A stretch of 64,000 nucleotides of DNA, from positions 1 through 64,000 of the forward strand of contig NZ_BNEO01000002.1 in assembly GCF_014905415.1 (NCBI RefSeq). Reading direction: 5' to 3'. Below the pieces are notes generated by a model. That model did no database searches. It had not been told where the DNA came from and saw nothing but the letters and a program-made list of their open reading frames with translations. Positions 62,001 to 64,000 of this stretch are shown in pieces (positions within the stretch are counted from its first letter, which is position 1; every line of letters begins with the position of its first letter). The position numbers were made by a program, and so were the translations under genes. This DNA is from Virgibacillus salexigens. Lineage in GTDB: Bacteria; Bacillota; Bacilli; Bacillales; Amphibacillaceae.

Positions 62001-63212
62001 ATGATTACTTCTATTATTAGTTCAGAGGATACATGGTTATTATGGGCATTTATGGCAGGATGGGCTGCCGTAAGTATTTACTTAGAGCAAACCTATCAAT
62101 GGGCGTCTAAGATAACAGGAGCTATTATTGCTCTTGTTGGTGCGATGATTTTAGTTAATCTTAACGTAATCCCTAGCCAAGCTCCAGCATATGATACGGT
62201 TTGGAATTATGTCATTCCGCTCGCAATTCCGTTATTACTTTTTCAAGCAAATTTAAAAAAGATTTGGAACGAAAGTGGGAAGTTACTCATGCTATTCTTA
62301 ATTAGTTCCATTGGCACAGTGATAGGTGGTTTTATAGCTTATTTTTCGATGCATCAATGGATACCTGAGGCAGCAAAAGTTACTGGTATGGAAACAGGCT
62401 CCTATACAGGTGGTGGTGTTAATTTTGCAGCGCTATCGGCAAAATTGAATGTTCCGGGAGAATTGGCTTCATCTGCAATTGTGGCGGATAATATATTAAT
62501 GGCACTTTATTTTTTTGTTTTGATTTTAATGCCTACGTTAGCTTTTTTTCGGAGAAACTATCCAACACCATATATTGATGAGATGGAACAGAAAACAAAA
62601 CAAACAAAGGGGAATGTTGGGGAGTATTGGAAAAGAAAGGATATATCACTTAAAGATATTGCCTTTGCAATTGGCTCGGCTTTTGCTCTCGTTGCAATTT
62701 CATTTAAACTTGCAGAAGTAATAGATGGATTGATTCCTGCTGGAGAAGAAGTTCATTTCTTGTTTAATTTGTTAAACGGCTTATTTGGAGATGGCTATTT
62801 GTTGTTAACGACAATTACTGTAATTGTTGTAACCGTTTTTAATCGTTTCTTCGAGCGAATACATGGAGCACAAGAACTTGGTACCTACTTCATTTATATT
62901 TTCTTTGTTGTCATTGGGGTACCAGCATCTCTGCCATTGTTAATCAGCAATGCACCATTGTTACTATTGTTTTTAGCTATTATGGTTTTGTTTAACATGT
63001 TGGTTACATTTACGATAGGTAAGCTTTTCAAATTTAGCTTAGAAGAAATGATCGTTGCAAGCAATGCAAACATAGGTGGACCAACCACAGCAGCTGCTTT
63101 TGCTATCGCTAAAGGCTGGACGAAGTTAATTGTACCAATTATGTTAGTTGGAACATTAGGGTATGTAATTGGAAATTATTTAGGAAGTATGGTGTATTAC
63201 TTCTTACAATAG
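62001..63212 (+). CDS. DUF819 family membrane protein (YjcL-like)
   Basis: A 403-residue polytopic protein with about twelve helices of the DUF819/YjcL family: VWNYVIPLAIPLLLFQANLKKIW, ETGSYTGGGVNFAALSAKLNVP, and ASNANIGGPTTAAAFAIAKGW. The glycine- and asparagine-rich re-entrant-like motifs suggest a transporter; no substrate is known. AAAAGGGGG precedes the ATG. Confidence 0.9.
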   Translation: MITSIISSEDTWLLWAFMAGWAAVSIYLEQTYQWASKITGAIIALVGAMILVNLNVIPSQAPAYDTVWNYVIPLAIPLLLFQANLKKIWNESGKLLMLFLISSIGTVIGGFIAYFSMHQWIPEAAKVTGMETGSYTGGGVNFAALSAKLNVPGELASSAIVADNILMALYFFVLILMPTLAFFRRNYPTPYIDEMEQKTKQTKGNVGEYWKRKDISLKDIAFAIGSAFALVAISFKLAEVIDGLIPAGEEVHFLFNLLNGLFGDGYLLLTTITVIVVTVFNRFFERIHGAQELGTYFIYIFFVVIGVPASLPLLISNAPLLLLFLAIMVLFNMLVTFTIGKLFKFSLEEMIVASNANIGGPTTAAAFAIAKGWTKLIVPIMLVGTLGYVIGNYLGSMVYYFLQ

Positions 63213-63326
63213 TTGGAATGACAAACTGGTCTAGTTAAGCATTGATGGTATGTTTCTTATTTTAAGTTATAAAGTAGTCATACTTGAGCATAATGAGGGT
63301 AAACAATCAGGAAGTAAGGTGATTTT

Positions 63327-63584
63327 ATGGATATCAATGATACGTTTCAACCAGGTGAGGTTGTTTACGTTATTATTCGAAACCCACATGCACAAGGTGT
63401 AGCGCAGGTCCAACAAGCAGCTGTAGTCGAAAATCCTGAACAACCACAAGATTTAGCGTTATTTTTATATGAAACATATTACCCGCTAACGGATGAAGTG
63501 GCTGTCTATAAAACTGCTGATGAAGCTGAAGAGGCATATCAAGCCGCATTTGGATTGCCGGAGCAAGAGGATTATCATGGTTAA
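63327..63584 (+). CDS. splA: SplA-like transcriptional regulator of spore photoproduct lyase
   Basis: An 85-residue small acidic protein: DTFQPGEVVYVIIRNPHAQGVAQVQQAAVVENP and LFLYETYYPLTDEVAVYKTADEAEEAY. In B. subtilis SplA negatively regulates the splAB operon in the forespore. GGAAGTAAGGTG precedes the ATG. It overlaps splB by 8 bp. Confidence 0.9.
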   Translation: MDINDTFQPGEVVYVIIRNPHAQGVAQVQQAAVVENPEQPQDLALFLYETYYPLTDEVAVYKTADEAEEAYQAAFGLPEQEDYHG

Positions 63585-64000
63585 GCCTTTTGTGCCGCAA
63601 CTCGTATATGTAGAACCAAAAGCTTTAGATTATCCGCTCGGAAAAAAATTAATTACTAAATTTGAAGACATGGGGATCGAAATTAGAGAAACGACTTCGC
63701 ATAATCAAGTTCGGAATTTGCCTGGAGATAATCATTTTCAAAAATACCGGGTTGCTAAGTCAACATTGGTTCTTGGGCTTCGAAAAACATTAAAGTTCGA
63801 TACTTCAAAGCCATCTGCTGAATATGCTATTCCATTTGCTACTGGTTGTATGGGCCATTGCCACTACTGTTATCTGCAAACAACAATGGGAAGCAAACCA
63901 TATATTCGTTCTTATGTTAATGTGGATGAGATATTTGATGCTGCAGAACAATATATGAGTGAACGAGCTCCGGAAATTACACGTTTTGAGGCTTCGTGTA
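63577..64000 (+). CDS. splB: Spore photoproduct lyase, 5' part
   Basis: Radical SAM DNA repair enzyme that reverses spore photoproduct (a thymine dimer) on germination. The first 141 codons are present and the gene runs off the window. The cluster motif FATGCMGHCHYCYLQTTMG has the three Cys (C-x3-C-x2-C). The start ATG 63577 lies inside the end of splA, six bases after AGAGG. It shows that the host forms endospores. Confidence 0.95.
   Translation, partial: MVKPFVPQLVYVEPKALDYPLGKKLITKFEDMGIEIRETTSHNQVRNLPGDNHFQKYRVAKSTLVLGLRKTLKFDTSKPSAEYAIPFATGCMGHCHYCYLQTTMGSKPYIRSYVNVDEIFDAAEQYMSERAPEITRFEASC

Noticed and set aside
1-64000. CRISPR arrays, tRNA or rRNA genes, prophage
   Set aside because: No regularly spaced direct repeats, no cloverleaf or rRNA-like sequence, and no phage structural or integrase genes were seen.

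Overview
The window looks like the chromosome of a low-GC, endospore-forming, halotolerant member of the Bacillaceae (Oceanobacillus/Virgibacillus-like). The evidence is AT-rich DNA with strong GGAGG-type ribosome binding sites and many TTG/GTG starts, a complete ectABC operon, splA/splB (spore photoproduct repair), a LOV-STAS YtvA-type light sensor, a preQ1-controlled queCDE operon, and Amj and YkuE/YjcL-like genes. The genus is inferred from protein character, not from a search.

Layout. 1-531: frameshifted IS110-type transposase fragment. 836-3227: lipoprotein serpin and a LysR regulator. 3494-16632: a 4-hydroxyphenylacetate (homoprotocatechuate meta-cleavage) island with hpaB1, a FAD synthetase-like gene, hpaC, hpaE, hpaD, a DapA-family aldolase, two hpaG-type genes, hpaF, a GntR regulator, a PucR-type regulator carrying a XylR/DmpR-like phenol-sensing domain, and a second hpaB. 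16805-19639: tripartite TRAP transporter. An 18-bp AT-rich palindrome recurs at the lysR, hpaE, gntR and dctP promoters and ties this island together. 19968-24683: LOV-STAS protein, queCDE, HMG-CoA synthase, SRPBCC protein. 24880-25831: decayed ring-cleavage dioxygenase. 25989-30142: class III aminotransferase / gate-domain membrane protein / FAD-linked oxidase operon. 30708-34479: PRD regulator with its ascorbate-type PTS IIB and IIC. 34629-39515: small membrane peptides, TerC, TSUP, a decayed nucleotidyltransferase, ZIP and BASS transporters. 39680-41719: large Rep-like/XRE protein behind a perfect inverted repeat.

41993-52511 is the most unusual block: NDP-forming acyl-CoA synthetase, two MaoC-type hotdog proteins, a thiolase-fold protein without the thiolase Cys and His, a DUF35 protein, two acyl-CoA dehydrogenases, an aldehyde dehydrogenase and an MFS permease. 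Gene content and active-site residues parallel the actinobacterial steroid side-chain retro-aldol machinery (ChsE1-ChsE2, ChsH1-ChsH2, Ltp2), so I read it as a CoA-dependent dehydrogenation, hydration and retro-aldol pathway for an unknown branched acid.

52719-64000: small heat shock protein, membrane protein with amidohydrolase, ectABC, a TetR-controlled SMR efflux pair, metallophosphoesterase, Amj, a DUF819 protein, splA and the first part of splB. Three decayed genes (transposase, dioxygenase, nucleotidyltransferase) show ongoing gene loss. No tRNA, rRNA or CRISPR array was seen.
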